Source: Lepisosteus oculatus
Taxonomy: Eukaryota > Chordata > Actinopteri > Semionotiformes > Lepisosteidae
Assembly (NCBI RefSeq): GCF_040954835.1
Contig: NC_090697.1
Location: 2,492,501 to 2,556,500, forward strand
Length of the DNA: 64,000 nucleotides
Reading direction: 5' to 3'
Shown here piece after piece: positions 36,333 to 47,109 of the stretch (positions are counted from its first letter, which is position 1; each line of letters opens with the position of its first letter). A program made the translations under genes and the position numbers. The notes under the pieces were generated by a model. That model searched no databases and was not told the DNA's origin. It saw nothing but the letters and a program-made list of their open reading frames with translations.

Positions 36333-39282
36333 ATAGCTAATGGTTGTCACTTCCGACTGATAAATTCCCTGCCAAGGCCTAATCGAGTCCAAATTAACGA
36401 TGGACTTCGATAAACATAAAGTTAAATAGGTTGTACCTAATGTGAGTACCTATTAAGAGTTTTTTTTTACTTTCTGATAAAACAGAAATATCAAGTGAGA
36501 TTTATGCTCCTTGTTTTCTGAAATTGTAAAAGCTTCTATTTTTTTTTAGCAAAAACAAAGAAAAACGATTTCAGTTTAACATGACTTCGAAATACTTGCT
36601 GACGATTACGTGGGGTTTAATAAAACGGATCCCATTGAAGCGAAAGCCTTTAGTACTTCTCTCAAGAATTTCGAAGTATGGTTATGAAATTTACAACAAT
36701 TACCGGTTGGATTAAATCTTTATGTAAAACCTATTGATACTTTCAAAATATGTAATGCTGTTAGTTCTGGACTGTTTCTACTCATCACTTTCTTGATGTG
36801 GTTATTGTCTGTTATGATCAATAAATAATGTTACCCTAGTATCGTTTGAAAGTAACGGGCAGACCGTTTCAAATGATCAACTTAAAATAAAATAAAATTC
36901 CGTTTAAAACCTTATGTTTTTACTTACTACTTTAAATTTATTAGTATCATATACTACTTTTCTGTTATTCCTGTAGTTTGTGACGTTTTTACAACCTAAT
37001 TGCACTTGGACTTACATTTTATCTACCGTTGCTTCCAATTTATATATTATATATTAAGCAATCGTATAAGATGAATGTCATAAAAACATTTTTGCAAATT
37101 CTGAATCGGCTGTCGAATTAGCAGAAAAACACAGAGGAGAACACGAACTCCGCTGCCTATCTGTGCAGCATGAGAGGTGAAATCCCTCCTCAGAGCAGCT
37201 CTCCCATTGTTAGGTGATTTTTTGACCTCCTGGGAAAACTGCGCTTGTTTTTCCCGGGTGTTGTGTGTGTGTGGGTTGCTACTGCTGTTTCCCGAAATGC
37301 TGCTGGTTCCATTTCAGAGGTCACACGAGGACTAATGAGGCGTGAAACCTCTCAGTACCTTTCTCACATTTACAGCTCCACGGGGTAACACGACAAGCGA
37401 GCCTGGAAAGCAAATAAACCTCGCATGCGTTCCTGGAGACCACGCGGGCTCTCTTAGAACTGACGTAAGGATTAACCTGCTAAGAGCAGACGTACACCAA
37501 TGATGTATATACACAGTCAGCAATGTATACAATTTAAACTTTATTTGTATTTATCGAATGGCATTCAGTTGCATTAAATTTCAGAATTCTGCAAATCTAC
37601 AAATATCTTTCTAATATGTACTCAAGACACGAACGTAGTTTTATTTGATTTAATTAAAATATTGTGAGTGGGATTACTCTAAAGTCAGCTGCTGGTATTG
37701 TAGATAATTAGTTAGACTGTCCGGTAATATGCATCATCGCTATAATATATACGACACTCTTTCTAGAACCGACGTACAGTTCCCCGACGTACAGTACAGA
37801 CCGTCTCCTCTGCGCTGTCACTGTAGCTGTACTGTACTGTAGCATACTGTAGCTCTTTCACGGCAGGGCTCTGCAGCAGTTGTGTGTAAATCACGCTTTT
37901 GGAAGGCACTGTGCAATCGCGGTAGTTTGATTTACAAGTACAACAATATACAAGTATTTTGTGCAGTAGGTATCGCGTGCTCATCACTTTCTTGATAGTA
38001 CGATTGCACGTCTTCCAGGACAAAAACATTCTTCATTTGTAAAATGACGACTATTGAACAATCGCAGATGCAACTAAACAGCGAGACCCTTAAGGATGCT
38101 TGGACTGTGCAATGCAGGACTTGTAATCCTGCACCTGTTTCTCTCGGGGGATGGGGAGGTTGAGGAGCGCATTCTGGATAATTGCTATTTTGTGACTCTT
38201 CTAGAGGACTTTAATGTTGACAACACTAAACACTACCATTGGTGGCTGCATTGCATTTTCTTGTGAGAAATCGCCGTCTTAGACACGCTTACTGCTTAGA
38301 CACTGTGAGCAGTATAGTTTGAATGCAGGCATCCCCGAAAAAGTGTGGAAAAGTGTTGTGTTGTCAGAATGTGCACATGTAAAAAACTGCAAGAAACTGC
38401 ATTAAGTAAATCCGATATAACACAGGTAGCAATCTCACGGCCAGGGACTTGTTTTCCCCAGACACATTAAATTATTTCTGATTATTGTATAGAAACAAAT
38501 GAAGAGAAACTTGTTCGCGTAAATCTAGATATAGAAAAGTCTGTTTTGCCTTAGCGGTGTCCATGAATAGCAGTGCGTGTTTCTTCTGACCTCTCCTTAC
38601 CACGATTATACAATTCTGTGAACCAATCAGCTTGTACATTCCTCTGCCTTCCTCTTGAATAAAGTTACTAAAGAAGTATGTAACGCCTGCTCTTCGAGAT
38701 AAAGCAGGGCACAAGAGGTCAGCCCTAGCCGGAGTATAATCCCGAAACTTAATTATTTTACTTTTTGTGAAAATCAAGGATGCTTAGTTTTTATATTTAA
38801 GTGTACAACAGTTGCCAGGGCTCACTAAACAACGGTTACTGTATGTTTTACTTAAAAGTACTTTTATTTTTCACGAAGTCGAGATGTTTCGACTGCTGTA
38901 CTTCAAGAAAATCATGGGCAGAAGCTTTGGATATCAAATGATTTTCATTAAAATGTTTCACCACGTTGTTTAATTGTAAAACGTTAGTATTTTGAACGAT
39001 ATTTTGCGTAAAAAGTATCAAATCACGTAAAACTTTTTAAGTCTTTTAAAACCCTGATACAAAAAATGCAATAAAGAACGACAAACGTGCTGTGGTCCTT
39101 TAGACCAACAAGTCTATGGAATCACCATTTTAAGAAAAGTTAAAGGAAAGATTTATTTGCACATCGCTGTGACAAAAACCGCTGGCTCTGCTGGTCCGGG
39201 GCGTGTTTTTCTGTGGCGTGGGTGTTCCTAGCGGGAGGTAGGCGGAGACGTTCCCTGGAGCCCAGATTAGGCTCTAATGTTG
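33630..39282. other. HEY2 upstream domain: unique, CpG-retaining, transposon-free
   Basis: No gene, SINE, LINE or Tc1 relic is recognisable here apart from a TTA microsatellite. CpG is frequent even though the DNA is AT-rich: I count about 16 CpGs in 33661-34020 against 1 in 30001-30360. Plausible conserved blocks include 37140-37450 (with CCCATTGTT, a SOX-like site). Short open frames such as 33703-33903 show no recognisable protein. Confidence 0.6.
36281..36331. repeat. (TTA)n microsatellite
   Basis: About 16 uninterrupted TTA/ATT units upstream of HEY2. It has no flanking LINE or SINE tail, unlike the ATT tracts elsewhere in the window. Confidence 0.95.
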
Positions 39283-39290
39283 CGTGGGAA
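39283..39290 (+). promoter_or_regulatory. Canonical RBPJ/Su(H)-type site in the HEY2 promoter
   Basis: CGTGGGAA inside GCGTGGGAAAG, about 113 bp upstream of the HEY2 ATG. HEY genes are established direct Notch targets through RBPJ, so an optimal site here is expected to mediate Notch induction. Binding itself is inferred. Confidence 0.6.
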
Positions 39291-39403
39291 AGAAGTTCAG
39301 AGGGTTTCGCAAAGTAACCAGTGTAGTGTTTACCAGACTGCGGCAGACAGCTTTGCTCGAACATTTGAACCGCCTCGCAGACTTCAAGCGCTGCACTGCA
39401 ACA

Positions 39404-39486
39404 ATGAAGAGACCCTGTGAGGACACTACTTCTGACAGCGACATGGATGAAACTATTGATGTCGGGAGTGAAAACAATTTTTCTGG
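39404..39486 (+). CDS. HEY2: HEY2 coding exon 1
   Basis: Residues 1-27 plus two bases of codon 28. It starts at ATG 39404 in an acaATGa context and ends before donor GTATGT. It encodes the acidic N-terminus ([13 protein letters not shown]), which is strongly conserved in HEY2. The 5' UTR start cannot be fixed from sequence, and no TATA box is evident. Confidence 0.95.
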
Positions 39487-41787
39487 GTATGTAAAAGGCA
39501 CTCTATTAATCTATCACAGACTCGCCAAAAGTGCGTATTTTCACAATTATTTGCGTATCCAAAAACACGCTGGGGCATCTTAAAAAAACGCACTTGTCAA
39601 GTGCGAAACCTTTCGGGACGCTCCATCGCACGCCTGTCATCTGAATTTTCATGAGGCGCTCAACTTGTGGTGTTCGGTCCAACCTCATATTTCCCCTGGC
39701 CTCACTGCATCGCTCAGCAACATGAAAGACGCCGACTCGGCGAAAATCCGATAAATTCGTTAAAAGGGAAAGTGTACGAACAGTCATTCATTAAAATTCG
39801 TGAACATGGGATTTTTTTTTTTTAGATCGTACAGTTTCTCATATCTCACAAAGCAGCCTTTTTATGCTTGAAGCAAAACGGCAATACTTTTTTTTGTGCT
39901 TTTTGTGATTAAATGATTCTTGCGAAGTTCTGTAACTTATTTATCCCATCTGTTTCTGCAGACAGAGCGGCAGCCCGCTCATCAGATCCAGCTCCCCAAC
40001 GACAACGTCTCAAGTCATGGCGAGGAAAAAAAGAAGAGGGGTCAGTATTATCGTTACTGACGCGGCTGCGTTAAAGAGAAAGTAAGAATTTTGCGAACTC
40101 AGCAAAGATGCCGATTTATTTTATATGTTACAGATCATCGAAAAGAGACGGAGGGATCGTATCAATAATAGCTTGTCGGAATTACGTCGATTAGTTCCCA
40201 CAGCATTTGAAAAACAGGTAAGTTTTTGATACGCCTGTGGAACGTCTGCACGTTGATTAGACAGATGTGATACCCTGCAGAACACACCTTCAAGAAAAAC
40301 AACACGACAGGCTTTCGGTCACTGCGGTGACAGTCTTGACGTCGTTATTGTGGTTAATACTCAAAATGGGATGTGGTCTTTCAAATGCCTCTTTATTGTA
40401 TATAATTTATATCTTGTCCGTACAGTAGATATTTGTCAAAGGCATTTCTATAGAATACCGATATTATTTGATGGACCAAGTGACACGACTAGTTGTAATA
40501 ACCTCCACCCTTAAAGAGATAAAAAGTATTATTTTTATTTACTTCCTCAGGGATCTGCCAAACTAGAAAAAGCGGAAATATTACAGATGACAGTGGATCA
40601 TCTGAAGATGCTCCAGGCAACAGGAGGTAAAGGTAAGAAGTTAATTGACTGCTTTTCTCTTGCTGCGGAGTGAAATTTGAGCAAACAGTCCTTTGACGAG
40701 ATTAAAGGAGTGGAAATCAATGCTAATGGCAGGACTGAACTCGTGGGAAAGCGCTGTCGGGACAAAAGCAGCACTTGACCCTGGGCTTGTGTTTGCTTTC
40801 ATAACTCTGTGGGAGTAGAGGAGGTTTCATTCACAGGCAGCCCGGTCGGGGAGTTGTTTGGGGTTTCTAGAGAGAGGGTGTAGAAACCGGTGCGCAAAGA
40901 AGACAAAACAAACACACGAACCCTGGGACATCAACTGGGCTCAGATAATACATTATATCAGGGTTCATACTTAGTAAACAGACTGCTCAGTTTGTGCTGT
41001 ATACATGGCATCAGATGATTAGTTATTTTTCTGACCGCCAAAGTTATGCCCGTGATAGGAGTACAGCTCTCGGCATTAAGACTTTTTTGCCTCTTTCGCG
41101 AATGCAGGTTTTTTTGACGCCCACTCGCTGGCGATGGACTTCATGAGCATTGGGTTTAGAGAATGCCTGACTGAGGTGGCCAGGTACCTCAGCTCGGTGG
41201 AAGGTCTGGACACCGCCGACCCCCTCAGAGTCCGCCTCGTCTCCCACCTCAGCACCTGTGCCTCCCAGCGTGAAGCGGCCGCAATGACGTCCTCCATGGC
41301 CCACCACCACCACCCCCTGCACCCCCACCACTGGACGGCTGCCTTCCACCACCTCCCGGCGGCGCTCCTGCAGCAGAACGGACTTCCTTCCTCGGAAAGC
41401 GCCGGCGGCCGATTGTCGGAAGCGCCTCCGCACGGGTCTGCGCTGCTGACGGCCACGTTCTCCCACACGGACTCGGCGCTCAGGGCGCCGCCTGCTGGCA
41501 GCGTCGCGCCCTGCGTCCCCCCCCTCTCCACCTCCCTCCTGTCGCTCTCGGCCACCGTGCACGCCGCCGCGGCCGCCGCCGCCTCGGCCGCCGCGCAGAC
41601 TTTCCCGCTGTCCTTCGCCGGGGGCTTCCCGGTCCTCACGCCGGGCGCGGCGGCCGCCTCCGTCGCCGTCCCCGCAGTCAGCCCGTCGCTCTCCGCCTCC
41701 CCCGCTTCGGCCTCGCAACAGAGCAGCTCCGGGGGCAGCACCGGCAAGCCTTACCGGCCTTGGGGGACCGAAGTGGGCGCGTTTTGA
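39404..41787 (+). CDS. HEY2: HEY2, hairy/enhancer-of-split related with YRPW motif 2 (complete, 5 coding exons)
   Basis: Nuclear bHLH-Orange transcriptional repressor. The family acts downstream of Notch in heart, vessel and somite development, binding E-box DNA as homodimers or as heterodimers with HES proteins. Coding exons are 39404-39486, 39962-40040, 40134-40217, 40551-40632 and 41108-41787. All junctions are GT-AG and join in frame to 1008 bp, giving 335 residues (human HEY2 is 337). Residues 48-63 form the basic region ([17 protein letters not shown]) with glycine at 54, where HES proteins have proline; this is a HEY hallmark. Helix-loop-helix runs to about residue 107 and the Orange domain covers about 119-160. 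A histidine run (175-178) and alanine-rich stretches (about 260-273) follow. The C-terminus is YRPW (325-328) then GTEVGAF, which fits HEY2 better than HEY1 or HEYL. The ATG opens the family's conserved MKRPCE start. The gene sits in a CpG-rich, transposon-free domain with RBPJ-type sites. Identity is very secure. Confidence 0.97.
39962..40040 (+). CDS. HEY2: HEY2 coding exon 2
   Basis: Acceptor TTCTGCAG, donor GTCAGT. It completes Gly28 and encodes the Ser/Thr-rich linker and the first half of the basic region (MARKKRRG, 47-54), ending in phase 0. Intron 2 after it is only 93 bp. Confidence 0.94.
40134..40217 (+). CDS. HEY2: HEY2 coding exon 3
   Basis: Acceptor TGTTACAG, donor GTAAGT, 84 bp in phase 0. 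It encodes residues 55-82: the rest of the basic region, helix 1 ([13 protein letters not shown]) and the loop. Confidence 0.95.
40551..40632 (+). CDS. HEY2: HEY2 coding exon 4
   Basis: Acceptor CCTCAG, donor GTAAGA, 82 bp ending in phase 1. It encodes loop and helix 2 ([19 protein letters not shown]). The start is placed by reading frame and could be off by one base. Confidence 0.93.
40742..40749 (+). promoter_or_regulatory. Second RBPJ-type site in HEY2 intron 4
   Basis: CGTGGGAA followed by AGC, same orientation as the promoter site and 1.46 kb downstream of it. About two such octamers are expected by chance in 64 kb counting both strands, and fewer given CpG depletion. Having two in HEY2 on one strand is suggestive only. 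Confidence 0.4.
41108..41787 (+). CDS. HEY2: HEY2 coding exon 5 (Orange domain to stop)
   Basis: Acceptor AATGCAG. It opens with [11 protein letters not shown], then the Orange domain, and ends with TGA at 41785-41787. It is very GC- and CpG-rich (His, Ala, Pro and Ser tracts), which leaves long open frames on the opposite strand; these are shadows. The end, [13 protein letters not shown], includes the YRPW motif. Confidence 0.97.
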
Positions 41788-42735
41788 CCTGCTCCGCGTT
41801 TAAAGATGCAGTACGCCTTGGTCTGAAGTTCTCATGAAGTCTTCCGCCCCTTCATTTTGCAGTTTTACACACGACCTGAAAGTTTAGCTGGCATTCTTTC
41901 AAAACGTTTTTCTTTAATGGACTCAACTTGCTGTTACTTTGTCCCCCACTATTTGGGGTGGGGAAAGAGCTACTAGTGTGGGAAACAGAGAAAAAAACAC
42001 GGATCATGTTTACTCGACGCTCTACATTCTCAACAAGCAAAAATGTGACTAAGAGTTTATTTTATATCAATTAGGCACATTGGATTAAAAAAACACTGAA
42101 AGCCTAATTTCTCGGCTAGAGAAACGGGTTACGTGTTGGTCTTTCATCTGGAAGAATGCGTGTGACCCATGAAATTTCGTCCTCTGGAATCGTCCTTCAA
42201 CTCCGTGATCTTGGGCTTTTTAGAAGGTTAAATTGGTACACATATCAGATTCAGTCGAAGTCAGATATAACCATTAAAAAAAATTAAGTTGTAGTTGGAT
42301 TCGCTTGTTTTGCTAAGGTTTAGGAATTAGGATAACCCCCTTTGAACGTTATATTACGCGTCTCACGTCCAGATGAACAACAGTAACGTTTTTATTTTGT
42401 GCGTTACTAAAGCACAAGTGCAGAAATCTGTGTTAACAAATTGAAGCACATATTTTGCTTTTTATAGAAGGTATGTGAGGTGATGTCAAACCAAAGGTTT
42501 TTTTTTAAGATAATCATTTTCCACGTTCAAATAAACTGCAATGTTTCAATGCGTGAATTCAAGAAACAAACATTTGTAAATATGCAAATACAGATTAGAA
42601 CCTAGATATTATAATTAAAAATAGAGAATTGCTTTTAATATGATGCACTTGATTTCTCTGCTGAGTGGAGAAGCCTTTGAAACCGTGCTGCAAGAATGTA
42701 CATTATAAATAAAAACAAAAAATACCGAAAAAAAA
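41788..42735 (+). other. HEY2: HEY2 3' UTR (approximate end)
   Basis: AT-rich sequence directly downstream of the stop, with no repeat seen. Canonical AATAAA signals lie at 42530-42535 and 42708-42713; the second is followed by an A-rich stretch and is the likelier main cleavage signal. The end is inferred, with no transcript evidence. Confidence 0.55.
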
Positions 42736-45540
42736 GACTTTAAAAATAATTGGTCAAATGATACTACTGTTACTTTTTTGTTTTGCTTTGTTACTTAGTG
42801 TTACCTGTAAGTTGTAACCTTTTTTATTGCTATGCAAAACGCCTACCGATAACACTGATTAAAATATTTTTGAACATGGATGGATTTACACCGTCGTTTT
42901 TCATTTGACAGTTTTTTCAAGCCAACAATGTGGAACTGGAGCTGTGCATGAGTGCATCTTGGTTTTAAAATATTATGCTAATATGTAACATACATAGCAG
43001 CATGGGAATCTGCCGTACAATTCTAAGGAAATGTACACAGACATACAAAAAATGTTATTACCAGAATTCGCATTAATGTTTCTCAAAAATGTCTGGAAGA
43101 AAATATCAAGTTACAGTAGTACTGCAATTTACTACGCTCTCGATTAGCAGTAACGTTAAATTATGCAGAGATGCTGACGCGCTTTTGTCATGAAAGTCAA
43201 GACATTAAAGGATTAGAATATATTGTCTATTCCAGCTAAGAGAAGCTGCCCTTTCCAACAGTAATTTGTTCATTTATTTCCACTGGGATGCTTCAAAACA
43301 AAAACGCCATTTGCAGAAGATTTGCACTCACAGCTGAGCCGGCGGAGTTTATGTAAAGGAAAAACAAAAGTAACTGTTCAACATCCGCTATTCATGGTCC
43401 ATCTAATACAATTTGTTTCAATCAGATAATGGTATTCTACATTATTCTACAGTATTTCTTTATGTCAAATATCATGTGTCTGATCTGGGGAGTGTTGCAA
43501 CCAAATCAGGCACCAGGCAATATTCAATACTTCATTGATAATACACTGATAAGTTCTGTAATAATCTATTGTTTTTCCTGTGCATGGATCTTTGCTTCTG
43601 GCTGAGGAATTTCCATCCAAAAGACTTAATCCAACAGGGAGAAAAGCAAGATCCTGACAAATACGGTGAAACCACAGATTTTGTGCTATGATAATAATAT
43701 TTCAGTCTGCAAAAAGTCAGGCTGTTAAAAGGCTTCCTGGGAAGATGTAATGTTTTCGTCTGACCAAAACATACTGCGGGGCTCATAATGAAGGCAGCAC
43801 ATGAAAGCAAAACAACTCTGGTCACTCCTACCAAGATGGGCCTTTATGTGCTGCTAATCCACTCTCTTTATCCTCCGGTCTGTTAGAAAGATTTACATTA
43901 GTAAATCACTGTCAGACCATTAAATTCCTTAAGAGAAAAAGTATCAGCATTTCCAAGTGAATGGGGATTACGACACACAGTGCCTGCTGCCCACTGACAA
44001 TCATGGGAACAGAGCGCAGTCATAAATCCACGGTTATCTGGTTTAGACTGCCTGGTTCTCACGCCGCAGTCGCTCCTTTGATGTGGCCGTCGTAAAACAC
44101 GGACACATGATCAGCGGCTTCGGAAACATCAAGTAGTAAGACTTGCAGAACGGTCTTAAACTGAACGCAGAGCCTAACGGGTGTGTAGGAGAAACTTTTT
44201 TTATTAATTAAAATGCAGAAGACCCTGCCTAGTTCAACTCACTATATGAGTGAAAGTCCAGCTAGCAGTTCTTAGAACGTGCTTACTTTCTTTGAAAAAA
44301 TTAATGGATTGTTCACAGGACAGTTTTTCTTTTCATTGTATCTTCCGAGCTATGCATTTTTTTCTGGAACAGATTACTGTAGTTCTCTGATGCTTTTTTA
44401 TATTTTTCTTAAATTAAGCTTTTTTCCTAATGTCATGTGACAAAGTGTTGATTTTTTCTTAATTATAGTTCAGCTATGGAGTAGGACTACTGTTGTTTTT
44501 ATAACTTGATCGTGTGATGATAAGTGTTACAGTACAGTTACCGTCTGCCTTTTCTCTTGTAGGTTTTCAAGACATTTCACAGGTCATTACAGCTGTGTTT
44601 AACAATAGTGGGGAAGTGAAACTCTGGACAATACCCTGCAGAACCCCATAGATATTGTACTGTAACACAATTCCAGTTCCACCGAAGAGCCATGTACTGA
44701 CCCCCTGACAGCAATATATTAACAATATAGGACTGTCACATAATAAATAATCACCTGGAAAACCCTGACATGGTTTAAACACTAGGGTTTATTACACAAA
44801 TTATCATTAAGAAATCTATACATTATTATAACAGTAGGTGTAAGGAATTCAAAATACAATGACAATCACATTTTTTTGTTTTTTTGAGTCAGTAGGACTG
44901 GAGGTGATGATGCATTCCAAGAGTTAGGTTTCAAACATGCTCTGGAAGAAAACACTGTTAAAACATCTAGACAATCTACTTAACAGCAATATGTTCTTGG
45001 AAGTTATTGGAGTTTTTTTTTGTTAAAAAATGAAGAACGTTTGGGGAACATTTCACACTACTACTGCTAATAATAATATGAAAAAGATCGGAAAGAAGAA
45101 CTAAATCATTTTATCACTAAATATATTAAAATCGTTTGTCTGGTTGAGTTATTTTTAATTAATCTAAAAGGTGTCTTTATGCTAGTTATTGTGAATTTAA
45201 TTTACACTTAATTTTCATGTACAATATACTGGTCTGCATGGACATTTCTGACTGGATTTGTTTGCAAGAAATGGTGTAACCTAATTTTAACTCAGTTGTC
45301 ACAACATACGCATTATATCTGTATAACAGAAGAAACAAGGAAAAATAATTCATGCCACAAATTCATGCCACAGTGAACTGAATCCATAGCACTGAGACTA
45401 GCACAGTACCCCAGTGCCAGGGAAACAACTATAATAGCTGACTTTTAAGTACAAATTGAGGCAGTTATAATGGGGACAGACCTCTGTGCCCAGAACTGGA
45501 ATGCCCAGGAATCAAGTCCTCATGAAGAGAAGGTGAATAA
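42736..45540. other. Intergenic HEY2-PEX7, mostly unique sequence
   Basis: No gene or repeat recognised. CpG density stays raised to about 44.4 kb and then falls to background. The most complex block is 43860-44180, which contains TTATCT (44034), TTCTCACG (44056, an RBPJ variant on the minus strand) and CTTTGAT (44076, TCF/LEF-like). It is a possible downstream enhancer by inference only. Confidence 0.4.
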
Positions 45541-45544
45541 GATC

Positions 45545-45912
45545 CATTCATCCATTTTCTAAACACTTCATCCAGTTCCAGGTCCAGGGGAGCAGGAGGA
45601 GTCTATCCCAGCAAGCAGCGGGTGCAAGGCAGGATGCACCCTGGATGGGATGCCAGGCCATCACAGGTGATGAACAGGTGATCACAGACAGGCACAGAAA
45701 TACACAGACTCTCACCAGGGCCAATTTTCCCAGAATCCTATCAACATATCTGTACAGTATGTCCTTGGACCGTGGGAGGAAACCGAAGCACCCAGAAGAA
45801 ACCCACAAAAACATGGGGTGAACATACAAACGCCAAGCAGATAGCACCCCAGGAAAGGATCCCAGGGCTCCAGCAATGCTTAACCCCTGCACCACAGTGC
45901 CACCTGTGAATA
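45545..45912 (-). repeat. tRNA-derived SINE, near full length
   Basis: On the minus strand it reads GGTGGCACTGTGGTGCAGGG (head), then TTTCCTCCCACGGTCC, GGGTGCATCCTGCC and TTGCTGGGATAG, ending AAAATGGATGAATGG. This is the common fish SINE with a 'bulk-header' body. The same family recurs at 4198, 48575, 59825 and 62550. Confidence 0.85.
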
Positions 45913-46660
45913 AGATCATCAGCAAAAAAGTGAAATAAGCATAAGGAGTGCAACACTGCATAAAGTCTCTGATAAAAGAATTTAGGTACAGGGTCTGTTA
46001 AGGGGTGATAGTGATCCGATATTATTTTTTTCTTCTTTGTTATCACCCAGACAACAAATAGGCCTCCACCTGCCTGTTGGATACTGGTATGGTAATTTAA
46101 CAGTACTTTTAAAAAGTAATGAATAACCGAAAAGTTCAGGAATTATTATTTTATATCGGATTGTAACATTTCATTTGGATTGATATCTCGTTGGCCACAT
46201 CATTATTTGCCAAAAGTATTTAATTAATACGGATTCCACACATTTATGAACACACCAATATACTGTATACTGTATGTGCAACATTGACGCACACGTACAT
46301 ATATGTGCAACAACAGTGACACCTGGTGATGACTGTTGTGATCATCACTTTGAAATTTATTTTGAAAATAATATGAAACATCATCGGTAGCGTTGAAATG
46401 ATAAATCGCGTTATAAGAGCTCACTGTAATAATAGTTCACACAAAAAATGCCAATATTAAGATAAGTTACAAATCACAAAAGGACATAAGCTCATCTTGC
46501 TTATTTGGAAGGATTTTTATATCATAAACATGAATGTATTTTGTGCTTTGCAATCTAATTGATTTATCAAGTGTACTATAGCCCCGTGTTCAAGTTAACT
46601 CGGACAACCGGGCTGGTTAATTTAATGCTAAATTGCGAAAAGGTGAAGAGCTTCCTGGTA
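45913..46660. other. Intergenic, nothing recognised
   Basis: AT-rich unique sequence between the SINE and the PEX7 promoter. No coding frame, RNA gene or repeat was recognised. Confidence 0.5.
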
Positions 46661-46662
46661 CA

Positions 46663-46765
46663 TGACCAATCACAGCGCAGCCACAAAAACGACCAATCAC
46701 AGCGCCCAAAAAAAAGAAAGACCAATCACAGTGCCCGGAAAGAGACCAATCACAGCACCAATTAG
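46663..46765 (+). promoter_or_regulatory. PEX7 promoter: tandem CCAAT boxes
   Basis: CCAAT occurs at 46666, 46693, 46722, 46746 and 46758. The first four share an extended motif, ACCAATCACAG, spaced 27, 29 and 24 bp. CCAATCA is the core bound by NF-Y, and arrays with roughly 25-30-bp spacing are typical of TATA-less housekeeping promoters. The array lies about 230-330 bp upstream of the PEX7 start codon, which fits a constitutively expressed peroxin. NF-Y binding is inferred. Confidence 0.7.
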
Positions 46766-46991
46766 AGCTCTGCGCTCCGCAGAGGCTGCTGGGAGCAGGA
46801 AGTCGATTTCGACCATGAGACGCTATGAACTATTATGAGCCTGTAGTAAATAAGGTTATTTAGTTTGATTTAAATCCAGTTCGTGTCAGTTGAATTTGAG
46901 TACCTTATGTCGTTTGTATTGGAGATGCAAGCGGCTGTTATGTTTAAGACGTAGGCAAAGCGGGCGAGACTGGAACAAAACAGTAAGGTTA

Positions 46992-47109
46992 ATGGCTGAA
47001 GTAATGAGGACGTTCCGGTCCCCAGCTCGACACGGTTATGCAGTAGAAGTGTCCCCGTATTTTCCCAACAGGCTGGCCTGTGCCACGTCTCAGTATTACG
47101 GAATAGCAG
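46992..47109 (+). CDS. PEX7: PEX7 coding exon 1
   Basis: Residues 1-39 plus one base: MAEVMRTF, then [20 protein letters not shown], the first blade. The frame is open upstream but has no earlier ATG. The donor, GTGACC, is weak because it lacks G at +5. Confidence 0.94.

Noticed and set aside
41044..41747. Two long minus-strand open frames (over 220 codons) opposite HEY2 exon 5
   Set aside because: They are low-complexity Arg/Gly/Glu or Ala/Glu shadows of the GC-rich His/Ala/Ser coding strand and have no domain.
46890..46991. N-terminal extension of PEX7 upstream of ATG 46992
   Set aside because: The frame is open but contains no ATG, and the residues do not resemble any PEX7 N-terminus.
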